A stretch of 15,099 bases of DNA from Chitinophagaceae bacterium. GTDB lineage: Bacteria; Bacteroidota; Bacteroidia; Chitinophagales; Chitinophagaceae. A program made the position numbers and the translations under genes. The DNA lies in contig JAOQAL010000473.1 of the NCBI GenBank assembly GCA_025963615.1, positions 1-15,099 on the forward strand, given 5' to 3'. This document shows positions 1 to 6,974 of the stretch, piece after piece. A model generated the notes under the pieces. That model was given only the letters and a program-made list of their open reading frames with translations, searched no databases and was not told where the DNA came from. How positions within the stretch are numbered: the stretch's first letter is position 1; each line of letters begins with the position of its first letter.

Positions 1-476
1 GGGTTAATGCCGCGCTTTTGCAACGCTTCATTCCATTCTTTGTTCCCTCTTACAATGTCGGAAACGATGGTATCCTCTTTAAATTTCCCAATGGGTTGCT
101 TGCCTTCAATTTTTTCGTACGATAATAATTTAGCTTCCCGCAAATCAATGACTGCTTTCACCATCGTATTGGTTGGATAATCATACAAAAGCGCATAGCC
201 CTCCCTGCGAAAAGTTTCCCCGGGCTTATAAGCGAGCACCTCCTGCTTGGGCGGTTCTTTGAGATTGATGATGCTAAAGAGGCTGGTGCTGTCGTTTCGG
301 ACTTTGCCAGCTTTCAACAGAACGTCCCTGATCAGCCGGATTTCATTGGAGTCCAGGGGATCCAACGGGTGTTTGTATTGCAATACTGTGTTTTGTGAAT
401 AAGCCTGGCTGATGTTTATCAGCAAGATCACCAATACGCAAAGAAAGTGTTGATTTTTTCTCATTTTATTTTTCAT
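1..476 (-). CDS. Secreted copper amine oxidase, N-terminal part (runs off left edge)
   Basis: I translated this from the minus strand; about 158 residues are visible and the rest lies beyond base 1. A signal peptide (MRKNQHFLCVLVILL..., ending ISQAYSQ) is followed by HPLDPLDSNEI, the hallmark opening of the copper amine oxidase N2 domain, and by segments typical of N2/N3 such as LKEPPKQEVLAYKPGE and VIDLREAKLLSYEKIEG. Family members oxidise primary amines to aldehydes with release of ammonia and hydrogen peroxide, using copper and a topaquinone made from a core tyrosine. That core is outside the window, so activity cannot be judged. There is no room for the extra N-terminal D1 domain of E. 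coli TynA. Two in-frame ATGs lie at 476 and 464; neither has a clear ribosome binding site, and both leave a usable signal peptide. The gene lies downstream of ptsI on the same strand, 84 bases away, so read-through is possible. Family assignment is confident; substrate is unknown. Confidence 0.85.
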   Translation of the reverse strand, partial: MKNKMRKNQHFLCVLVILLINISQAYSQNTVLQYKHPLDPLDSNEIRLIRDVLLKAGKVRNDSTSLFSIINLKEPPKQEVLAYKPGETFRREGYALLYDYPTNTMVKAVIDLREAKLLSYEKIEGKQPIGKFKEDTIVSDIVRGNKEWNEALQKRGIN

Positions 477-560
477 TTCATAAATAACTGTTTTGACAGC
501 AGTAGCGAATAATTGACATCCATCCGCCTGGATGTTTTGGTTAAGCTTGCATCAGCCACA

Positions 561-2285
561 TCATACCTTGAACATCTTGTTATTTTCTTCTTTAAGAAAC
601 ACCCTGATATCCTGTGAATTCTCCATTTCCATCACTTTGCGACAAGTTTCTTTTGCCATTGACACGCTGCTGCTGGTGATAATATTCTTTATAAAAGGAA
701 TTGAAACCGCACTCATCGAAAATTCTTCCAGTCCCATGCCTATTAACAAAAGCGTTGCCAGGGGGTCTGAAGCCATTTCTCCGCAAAGGCCAACATGAAT
801 ATTATTTTTATGGGCTTGTTCAATCGTATTCCTGATCAAACGCAATACGGCAGGATGAAACGGATCATACAGATCTTTTATCTTTTCGTTCATCCTGTCG
901 ACCGCCAGCGTGTATTGGCATAAATCATTTGTTCCGATACTGAAAAAATCAACCTCCCGGGCCAGCATATCCGCCGTAATTGCGGCGGATGGTATTTCAA
1001 TCATAATACCAATTTCTATCTTTTTATTAAATTCAGTATTCCTGTCTAACAACTCATTTTTAGCCACCGCCAAAACCTCCTTCGCTTCCCGGATTTCCTG
1101 AACATTCGAAATCATAGGAAACATAATTTTTAAATCTCCGAACACACTGGCGCGCAAAATTGCTTTCAGCTGGGTGACAAAAAGATCTTTTCTGTCGAGA
1201 GATATCCGGATAGCCCGGTATCCCAAAAAAGGATTTTGTTCGGCAGGCAATCCGAAATAAGACAATTGTTTATCTCCCCCGATATCAAGAGTCCGGACAA
1301 TAACAGGTTTATGTTTGGATTTTAACGCCGCTTTTTTATAAAATTCAAATTGTTCTTCCTCTGTTGGAAATGATTTCCGGCCCATATAAAGAAGTTCGGT
1401 GCGGAAAAGGCCAACCCCTTCTCCGCCGTAATTGAACACATCGTCCATGTCATCGCCACCCGAAATATTTGCGGTGAGTTTTATTTGTTTTCCATCGATC
1501 GTAATGGCAGGAACATTTTTTAATTTTTTTAAAAGTTCTGAATTTTTTAAAAATTCCTGTCGTTTTATTTTATACTCCTCAACCGTCTCCGGCCCAGGAT
1601 TAATAATCACGAGGCCATTGGAACCATCAAGAATAATTATATCATCTTGTTGTACCATTTTTAAATCCATCCCGCAACCAACTACAGCGGGTATTCCTCT
1701 TGATTTAGCAATGATTGCTGCATGAGCGGTGCGCCCCCCAGCCTGTGTGGCAAACCCGGCAACATTTTTTATATCCATTGTCAGCGTATCAGAGGGAGTC
1801 ATGTCGTCAGCAATAATAATTGTATCTGGTTCGAATGGTTGCATGTCCGACCCCATTGAACTGTTTAAATTCTTCAAAATCCTGTCACCAATATCCTGCA
1901 CGTCTGCTGACCGGGCGCTCAGGTATTCATCATCCAAATTCTTAAAAAGTTGAACGGTATCCCGGATTACCTCAATTAAAGCATCCTGGACGTTCCGTTT
2001 ATCTTCCCGTATCTTTTTTACCGTATCCACCCTGATTTGGGGATCTGTTAAAAACTCAACCTGGACATCCAACATCTCAAGCCCGCCCTCATCTGAACCT
2101 GCCAGTTGGGTTTTGATCGTTTCAATTTCTTCCACTGATATTTTTACCGCGGTATCAAATTTTTCAATTTCCAGCAACACGGCCGCCTCATTTTCTAATA
2201 AAATGCCCGTTAAGGCCGCTTCATTTTTTTTGATGATAAATGCTTTGCCTATTGATATGCCCGGTGAAACCCCGATTCCTTTCAT
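561..2285 (-). CDS. ptsI: PTS Enzyme I, phosphoenolpyruvate-protein phosphotransferase
   Basis: Cytoplasmic first enzyme of the PTS, which moves phosphate from PEP to HPr. The 574 residues match the usual length (E. coli EI has 575) and all domains are present. The N-terminal HPr-binding and phosphohistidine domains (about 1-230) carry the swivelling-histidine motif GGRTAHAAIIAK with His188. The TIM-barrel PEP-binding domain (about 260-574) has Arg295 (GLFRTELLY), Arg331 (VRTLDIGGDK), the signature DFFSIGTNDLCQYTLAVDR at 446-464 (Cys at 456 where Thr is usual) and the catalytic Cys501 in GLCGEMASDP. ATG at 2285 is chosen because MKGIGVSPGISIGKA is the standard EI N-terminus. It is the last PTS gene of the operon, 53 bases after IIC-IID. 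An intact HPr-binding domain implies that an HPr exists elsewhere in the genome. No sign of decay. Confidence 0.96.
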   Translation of the reverse strand: MKGIGVSPGISIGKAFIIKKNEAALTGILLENEAAVLLEIEKFDTAVKISVEEIETIKTQLAGSDEGGLEMLDVQVEFLTDPQIRVDTVKKIREDKRNVQDALIEVIRDTVQLFKNLDDEYLSARSADVQDIGDRILKNLNSSMGSDMQPFEPDTIIIADDMTPSDTLTMDIKNVAGFATQAGGRTAHAAIIAKSRGIPAVVGCGMDLKMVQQDDIIILDGSNGLVIINPGPETVEEYKIKRQEFLKNSELLKKLKNVPAITIDGKQIKLTANISGGDDMDDVFNYGGEGVGLFRTELLYMGRKSFPTEEEQFEFYKKAALKSKHKPVIVRTLDIGGDKQLSYFGLPAEQNPFLGYRAIRISLDRKDLFVTQLKAILRASVFGDLKIMFPMISNVQEIREAKEVLAVAKNELLDRNTEFNKKIEIGIMIEIPSAAITADMLAREVDFFSIGTNDLCQYTLAVDRMNEKIKDLYDPFHPAVLRLIRNTIEQAHKNNIHVGLCGEMASDPLATLLLIGMGLEEFSMSAVSIPFIKNIITSSSVSMAKETCRKVMEMENSQDIRVFLKEENNKMFKV

Positions 2286-2338
2286 TCTTTACTATTAATT
2301 TTTCAATCATTAAACTGACAATGAAAATTATCAGTTGC

Positions 2339-3928
2339 TCAGTTAAACAGGTGGATCATGCTCCCAACAAATCCCAATACCAGCAAGCCTAACAACAACC
2401 AGGTTACTTTTACATTCCTCTTCACGAAAAAATATACAAGAAACGTAAGCGCTAATGGGATCATATTGGGTACAATCTGATCCAGTATTCCCTGCAGCGC
2501 TACTTTAGATTCACCGGTTCCGATCGTCAAGGGTGTCTTAATTGCCATCAGTGTTGCCGTCATGGCGCCAACCACCATCAATCCCAAAATAGAAGCGCCG
2601 GAGGTCAGCTTGTCCATCAAATTTGTTTTGGCCAGGTTTTGCAAAAACTTTGTGCCGGTCGTATAGCCAATAAAAGTCAAATTATACCGGAGCACCAAAT
2701 GAGGTATGTTAAAGATCAACAGGAATAAGATGGGCCCCAAAACACTTCCTTTTAGTGCCAGGGACGTACCGACTCCCGCGGCTATCACTTTTACAGTTCC
2801 CCAGAAAAATGAATCAAACACACCGGCCAACGGTCCCATCAGGCCCAGCTTAACAGCGTTTATTGATTCCGCATCAAAATCCTTGTCCTGGCTGTTTTGT
2901 TCTTCCATGGCTGCGGTAATGCCTAAAATGAGGGTTGATCCGTGAGGAGCCGTATTAAAAAACTGCAAATGTCTTTTAAGCGCCAGCCTCATCTGTTCTT
3001 TGGTGGTGTATAATTTTTTCAATACCGGTATGATCGAAAATGCGAAGCCGGTATTCTGCCATGTCTCAAAATTGAAATTCGCTTCCAGGGCCAGCGATCT
3101 GAAGAATGTTTTACGTATATCGCTGTCAGTTAGCTTACCGGTTTTTTTAGTCGTGCCGGTTTCCGCGCTGGGCTCTTCAAAATCAAGATCGTCTCCGGCA
3201 ACTTTTTCCTTGTGCGAAATCCCGGTGATTATAATCGCCGTAATAACTCCCAGCCCGCCTATGGCAATCATCGGAAGTTTTAAATAACTGGTAAGAATAA
3301 ATCCCAGGAAAAAATAAGCAGCTACCTTTTTATTAAACATCAGGTTCATCAATAAGGCAAACCCCAAGGCCGGCAACATATTACCTGCCACCTGTAAACC
3401 CGAATGTACCCAAGCCGGAATAGTGTCTACAAATGATTTGATAACATCTGAACCCAGTTGTAAGGCAAGGAAAGTAATAATACCCATCAACAAAGGTTTT
3501 AGCAAACCGGACAAAATATGAAGACGTTGAATTTTTTTATAATCACCTTCTTCAGCATACTGATTAAATTTTTTATTAAAAATGGGCCGGAAAACAAAAA
3601 GGCCACTTATTACCATTTCCGCTAAAATTGAAATGGGTACTGCCAGCGCTAATGCTATAGCTGGTCCCTTGCCCGACATAATAGCAAAAGCAGTTCCTAA
3701 AACACCCCCTGTTATGACATCGGGTGGAATGGCTGCCCCCACTTTTATATTCCCCATAAATATCAGTTCCAGGGTAGCACCGATTATGATTCCCTGACTT
3801 AAATCGCCCAATACCAAACCCACCAGGGGTCCTAAGACAAGGGGCCTGTTTATTAACGTAGTGCCTAAAAAATCTTCGGAATGACCAAACATTGCAATTA
3901 ATGTAATCAGGATAAATGATACAAACAC
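2339..3928 (-). CDS. Mannose-family PTS membrane permease, IIC-IID fusion
   Basis: A 529-residue inner-membrane protein that joins two subunits usually made separately. Residues about 1-238 are IIC (EII-Sor family): hydrophobic helices with GDLSQGIIIGATLELIFMGN and the conserved VGAAIPPDVITGG around 63-75. A polar linker follows (about 239-268, rich in E, D, K and T). Residues about 269-529 are IID (EIID-AGA family), with DIRKTFFRSLALEANFNFE, GFAFSIIPVLKKLY, LKRHLQFFNTAPHGSTLI, GITAAMEEQ and KLGLMGPLAGVFDSFFWGT, ending in hydrophobic helices. Together they form the sugar channel, with phosphate delivered by IIB. No stop codon or frameshift lies at the junction. The start is GTG at 3928, seven bases after AGGAGG (3936-3941), an unusually strong Shine-Dalgarno for this kind of genome. 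Domain identity is secure; substrate (hexose or amino sugar are the family options) cannot be read from sequence. Confidence 0.93.
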   Translation of the reverse strand: MFVSFILITLIAMFGHSEDFLGTTLINRPLVLGPLVGLVLGDLSQGIIIGATLELIFMGNIKVGAAIPPDVITGGVLGTAFAIMSGKGPAIALALAVPISILAEMVISGLFVFRPIFNKKFNQYAEEGDYKKIQRLHILSGLLKPLLMGIITFLALQLGSDVIKSFVDTIPAWVHSGLQVAGNMLPALGFALLMNLMFNKKVAAYFFLGFILTSYLKLPMIAIGGLGVITAIIITGISHKEKVAGDDLDFEEPSAETGTTKKTGKLTDSDIRKTFFRSLALEANFNFETWQNTGFAFSIIPVLKKLYTTKEQMRLALKRHLQFFNTAPHGSTLILGITAAMEEQNSQDKDFDAESINAVKLGLMGPLAGVFDSFFWGTVKVIAAGVGTSLALKGSVLGPILFLLIFNIPHLVLRYNLTFIGYTTGTKFLQNLAKTNLMDKLTSGASILGLMVVGAMTATLMAIKTPLTIGTGESKVALQGILDQIVPNMIPLALTFLVYFFVKRNVKVTWLLLGLLVLGFVGSMIHLFN

Positions 3929-3935
3929 TTTTAAA

Positions 3936-3941
3936 CCTCCT
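3936..3941 (-). promoter_or_regulatory. Strong Shine-Dalgarno of the IIC-IID gene
   Basis: On the minus strand the bases read AAAAGGAGG, with AGGAGG seven bases upstream of the GTG start at 3928. This decides the GTG start. It stands out because most other genes here, including IIA and ptsI, lack a recognisable Shine-Dalgarno. Confidence 0.8.
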
Positions 3942-4010
3942 TTTAACTTGGTTATTTGTTGAAAAACCTATGGCAAACCTGTCGCGGGGTAAGAAATTAA
4001 TTCTGTAAAA

Positions 4011-4481
4011 CTAAATGAGGCTTTGTATCATTTGTTTTGTATCGGTTGGAACCTGCCGCACTTCCAGTTCTATTCCTTTTTCCAGCATTTCCTTAATAAG
4101 TACAATATCTTCATCAGTAACAGCAATGGCTTTTGAAATAGGGCGGGAGCCTTCTTTTCCCCGGATGCCCCCAAAATTTATTGAAGTTATTGCCGCCACA
4201 GCCCCCGCTATGGTACACGCATCCTTTACACAATTAACAAGCAATAGTATTTTAAGGTTCCTGTATTTTTCGTCATTTAAAATAGCGATCGAATCCTGTA
4301 AGGACTTAATCACAAGCTTTGTATTAGGGGGTTTTGCCAGGCCCATCGTCATTTTCAAAAAATCATCTTTGGCTGCTTTATCATTGGCAACGATCAGGCA
4401 ATCGACGCCTAAGGCGGGCGTCCAGGTAAACGCAACCTGCCCATGAACCAACCTGTCGTCAATGCGTATCAGCTTAATCAT
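4011..4481 (-). CDS. Mannose-family PTS component IIB
   Basis: A 156-residue cytoplasmic phosphocarrier of the PTSIIB-sorbose type, full length for a stand-alone IIB. The N-terminal motif IRIDDRLVHGQVAFTW carries the phosphorylated histidine, His13. Further family features are GVDCLIVANDKAAKDDF, a MTMGLAKPP segment and ITSINFGGIRGKEGSRP. It takes phosphate from IIA (His9) and passes it to sugar on the IIC-IID permease. Its start overlaps the end of the IIA gene by 8 bases, and its AGGAGG (4491-4496) lies inside the last codons of IIA nine bases before ATG, so translation is probably coupled to IIA. Eighty-two bases separate it from the downstream IIC-IID gene. Assignment is firm; sugar specificity is open. 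Confidence 0.95.
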   Translation of the reverse strand: MIKLIRIDDRLVHGQVAFTWTPALGVDCLIVANDKAAKDDFLKMTMGLAKPPNTKLVIKSLQDSIAILNDEKYRNLKILLLVNCVKDACTIAGAVAAITSINFGGIRGKEGSRPISKAIAVTDEDIVLIKEMLEKGIELEVRQVPTDTKQMIQSLI

Positions 4482-4893
4482 CGATATTTTCCTCCTGCGT
4501 TGAAGTTATCAATTTATTTACGTACACAATCTGGTCTTTCGCATTGCTGATAGCGCTTTCAATTACCTCCATGACTGGCGTTTCAGTATCGGCAAGTATG
4601 ACATCAATGAGCAGTGGCAGGTTAAATCCGGAAACCACATGAACATTTTCTTTTAAGGCTGTCCGCAGCACCTGGTTCGTAATACTTCCTCCCAGTAAAT
4701 CTGAAAAAATAATGAGTTCATCTTCGTCTTTTACATTTTCCAAAACAGCTATGATCTCATTTTCGATTGACTTGTTTTCATTGACATAAGCTTCTATTAA
4801 AAAGACATTTTCTACCGTTCCAATGATGATATCAAGTGATGATTTTACGCCTTTTGCAAAAGTGCCATGGGTGGCAATCAGGAATTTCCGCAT
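4474..4893 (-). CDS. Mannose-family PTS component IIA
   Basis: A 139-residue cytoplasmic IIA domain protein of the EIIA-man family, the normal length for an unfused IIA. It opens with MRKFLIATHGTFAKGVKSS; His9 in ATHG is the phosphorylation site, and FSDLLGGSITNQ at 63-74 is the conserved DL(x)GGS loop next to it. The tail (HVVSGFNLPLLIDVI, then SAISNAKDQIVYV) also fits the family. It accepts phosphate from HPr, which is not encoded here, and hands it to IIB. It is the first gene of the operon. The ATG at 4893 has no clear Shine-Dalgarno, and no convincing TAnnTTTG promoter was found in the 150 bases upstream, so operon control is unresolved. Confidence 0.95.
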   Translation of the reverse strand: MRKFLIATHGTFAKGVKSSLDIIIGTVENVFLIEAYVNENKSIENEIIAVLENVKDEDELIIFSDLLGGSITNQVLRTALKENVHVVSGFNLPLLIDVILADTETPVMEVIESAISNAKDQIVYVNKLITSTQEENIDD

Positions 4894-4922
4894 TTTTTCT
4901 ATAAAATTGATGTATCAAATAT

Positions 4923-4954
4923 CGTTAACGTATTTGTTGAATCATATTCTCAAC
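4923..4954. promoter_or_regulatory. Dyad symmetries upstream of the PTS operon, possible operator
   Basis: Thirty bases upstream of the IIA start lies the perfect 8-bp palindrome CGTTAACG (4923-4930), followed by GTTGA and TCAAC arms (4936-4940 and 4950-4954) around a 9-base centre. The position suits a repressor site for an operon that shows no regulator gene here. The symmetry is short and could be chance. Confidence 0.2.
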
Positions 4955-5195
4955 AGGATCCAGGAATACCTTAATAAAATGAATTTTTGCCAAAATAGCG
5001 ATTAATTGCAATATTTATGACTGTCTGGTTAATTCTTATTTTGAGGGGCTTAAAACAGATAAAGGGTAGTCGGAACTAATAACCAATATGGGCATAGCGA
5101 ATACACGGAGAAATAAATATTACAATTCCAGGTTTGTTATTTGTTCTTACAGATTGCTGCTACTATATCGAAGAAAAAACCTCCTTCTCATCCTG

Positions 5196-5587
5196 GTGTG
5201 CTCTGTGTCTCCCTGTCTCCGTGATTCAAAACCGTTGAATAGAAAAGCTACCGTTGAATTACTATTTTTGAAACACAAAGCCATAAAGAGAATATATAAT
5301 AATTTGAAATTAATCCTCCTATGTGGTCCCTTTTTTTATTTTGAACCACATAGGAAGAAAGACAGGTACATAGGATAACACATGGGTAATATTCCCGTCC
5401 TTGTGTGCCTCTGTGTCTCCCTGTCTCCGTGGTTCAAAACCGCTGAATAGAAAAGCTACCGTTGAATTACTATTTTTGAAACACATAGGAGGAAAGACAG
5501 GCACATAGGATCACACATAGGCAATATTCCCGTCCTTGTGTGCCTCTGTGTCTCCCTGTCTCCGTGGTTCAAAACCGTTGAATTAAA
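5196..5587. repeat. Three-copy intergenic repeat, last two in tandem with 135-bp period
   Basis: The core ctgtgtctccctgtctcc occurs at 5203, 5411 and 5546. Copies two and three (5341-5475 and 5476-5587) are head-to-tail with an exact 135-base offset and few differences. Copy one matches copy two over about 75 bases (5203-5277 against 5411-5485) and is separated from it by a 73-base longer spacer. The array fills most of the 694-base gap between the PTS operon and the PorT-like gene, and its last copy ends directly at that gene's stop codon (5588). Reading frames through it are repetitive and look non-coding. I saw nothing else in 4955-5195. Confidence 0.85.
5314..5358. repeat. Inverted repeat inside the intergenic array
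   Basis: CCTATGTGGT (5318-5327) is perfectly complementary to ACCACATAGG (5345-5354). Extending outward by four bases gives 13 of 14 paired, with a T-rich loop of 17 bases. It straddles the junction between the spacer and the second repeat copy. In RNA it would form a stable stem, but there is no U tract directly after it on either strand, so I do not call it a terminator. Confidence 0.6.
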
Positions 5588-6199
5588 TCAGAAATGGATG
5601 CATGCACTTACCTGCAGTAGTTCGTATTTAAACTCCTTCACATCGGAACGTTGACCAATGCCTACATGATTAAGCCCATGCATATACCGGGCATTAATTC
5701 CAAGATCTTTCAATATTTGAAACTCCAGGCCAATTGCTAACCCGAAACTCCGCTCCTCCGTATCGTGAGTGATGTTGTCAGAACTTCCACTGCTATCTTT
5801 TTTGGCATTAATAAGCAGGTCCAGTTGAGGGCCAGCCATGGCCGCTATTTTTGGCGTGAATTGGTATTTTAGAAGCACCGGCATCGAAAAATAATTAAGC
5901 TTATAGATAACTTTGGAGTCCTTATTCTCTCCGCCTAATTGCGAGAATAGATATTCCGGCTGGACGGAAAGATTTCCTGTTACAGGAACCTGGAGTAAAA
6001 AACCAAAAAAAACACCTGTTTTCCAGGTTGTCTTTACAGGAACAGGTGGGGGAGGGACGCCTTTATTAAAATTCATATGCGAAAAATTTACTCCTGCCAT
6101 AAATCCAAATCGCTTAAAGGTTGGTTTCTCCGGGTCCTGTGCGGATAAATATTGCAAATTAAAAAAGACAATAACAATAAACAGTAAACATTTTCTCAT
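5588..6199 (-). CDS. PorT-like outer-membrane beta-barrel protein
   Basis: A 203-residue small barrel of the PorT / OMP_b-brl_2 type widespread in Bacteroidota. The signal peptide MRKCLLFIVIVFFNLQYLSAQ is followed by FGFMAGVNFSHMNF, a usual first strand, then alternating amphipathic strands (VFFGFLLQVPVTGNLSVQPEYLFS; YFSMPVLLKYQFTPKIAAMAGPQLDLLIN; GLAIGLEFQILKDLGINARYMHGL), ending in ACIHF with a terminal aromatic as barrel proteins commonly do. Function within this broad family is unknown. It is divergent from the rhodanese gene, with a TAnnTTTG promoter just upstream, and its 3' end abuts the tandem repeat array. The ATG at 6199 gives the signal peptide directly. Confidence 0.85.
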   Translation of the reverse strand: MRKCLLFIVIVFFNLQYLSAQDPEKPTFKRFGFMAGVNFSHMNFNKGVPPPPVPVKTTWKTGVFFGFLLQVPVTGNLSVQPEYLFSQLGGENKDSKVIYKLNYFSMPVLLKYQFTPKIAAMAGPQLDLLINAKKDSSGSSDNITHDTEERSFGLAIGLEFQILKDLGINARYMHGLNHVGIGQRSDVKEFKYELLQVSACIHF

Positions 6200-6212
6200 G
6201 ATAAATTTTTTT

Positions 6213-6242
6213 CAAACTTAGTCCTTAAAAAGCGTTCCGTAA
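6213..6242 (-). promoter_or_regulatory. Bacteroidota-type promoter for the PorT-like gene
   Basis: On the minus strand, TAAGTTTG (6220-6213) matches the -7 consensus TAnnTTTG exactly, with TTA (near TTG) 19 bases upstream at 6242-6240. It lies 13 bases before the ATG, implying a very short leader. Confidence 0.45.
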
Positions 6243-6326
6243 CGATTGATGATTTAATTTTTACTTGTTGTTTTATTGAATGGGCTCGTTTCAATCCGGG
6301 TTTGCTTTATTCATCTGTCAATTTAT

Positions 6327-6356
6327 TCCCCCTTCGCTGTACATTGCTTACTTTTG
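6327..6356 (+). promoter_or_regulatory. Bacteroidota-type promoter for the rhodanese gene
   Basis: TACTTTTG at 6349-6356 fits the -7 consensus TAnnTTTG exactly and lies 17 bases before the ATG at 6374. The -33 region has only a weak TTC near 6326-6328. Confidence 0.5.
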
Positions 6357-6373
6357 AATACTAAAAAGTAGCT

Positions 6374-6814
6374 ATGAAAAAAATAAATTTAGCAACCTGT
6401 TGTCTGTTGGCATGCTTTCTCCTGCTTTTCAAAAATACTTCGGCCCAGAAGCCTGTAAATTGGACTACCAAAGACTTGATAAAGCCGTCAGACCTTGCCA
6501 ACACACTTAAAGCCAATGTGAACCTGCCGCTACTATTCAGCATCGGCCCAGGAGCGGTGATTCCTCATTCTATAGATATAGGAATGATTAATGATGATAA
6601 AAACATGGCTAATTTTAAAGAGCAGATAAGCAAACTTCCCAAATCAACAAATATCGTAGTGTATTGTGGATGCTGTCCTTATGAGCATTGTCCTAATGTA
6701 CGTCCCGCGATGGCTGTTTTGCAAAGCTTGAAGTTCACAAATTATCACCTGCTTGATTTACCAACAAATATTAAAACCGATTGGATCGCCAAAGGATATC
6801 CAGTTAAGCAATAA
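6374..6814 (+). CDS. Secreted rhodanese-like protein with cysteine-rich active loop
   Basis: A 146-residue protein with a signal peptide (MKKINLATCCLLACFLLLF..., cleaved near TSAQ) and a single rhodanese-like domain. It contains KDLIKPSDLANTL, PGAVIPHSIDIGM (the rhodanese 'H-I-P-G-A' type region in altered order) and TNIVVYC, where the strand leads to the expected active cysteine, Cys98. The classical short CxxGxR loop is replaced by CGCCPYEHCPNVRPA (98-112), with cysteines at 98, 100, 101 and 106 and a histidine at 105. The domain ends with WIAKGYPVKQ, the usual 'G-(F/Y)-P-V' finish. Rhodaneses transfer sulfane sulfur; the extra Cys/His could bind metal or form disulfides in the periplasm, which is inference. 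I recall this loop from other rhodanese-like proteins, but cannot verify it here. It has its own promoter and no partner gene. Confidence 0.82.
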   Translation: MKKINLATCCLLACFLLLFKNTSAQKPVNWTTKDLIKPSDLANTLKANVNLPLLFSIGPGAVIPHSIDIGMINDDKNMANFKEQISKLPKSTNIVVYCGCCPYEHCPNVRPAMAVLQSLKFTNYHLLDLPTNIKTDWIAKGYPVKQ

Positions 6815-6974
6815 ATCCGCGATCAAAATTTTTTGCCGTGAAAAGATGTCATCTACTTTGTATTATATTTCCCAACGCAACAAAGAGAAAATAATAATTT
6901 CTTAAAAGTTAAGCCATGGCCTAATAAGTTATGACTACTACTTTTCATTACAGCGACCGGAAATTAAATACTTT

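Noticed and set aside
4015..4446. 143-codon open frame antisense to IIB
   Set aside because: It mirrors a fully conserved IIB gene, and its translation has no recognisable motif or plausible start context.
5088..5504. Two short open frames across the tandem repeat array
   Set aside because: Their translations are repeat-derived (for example RRQGDTEAHKDG) and change with repeat copy; no start signals or conserved domain.
5196..5587. Possible CRISPR array
   Set aside because: The units are 135 bases, adjacent copies are similar over their whole length, there are no unique spacers, and no cas genes are present.
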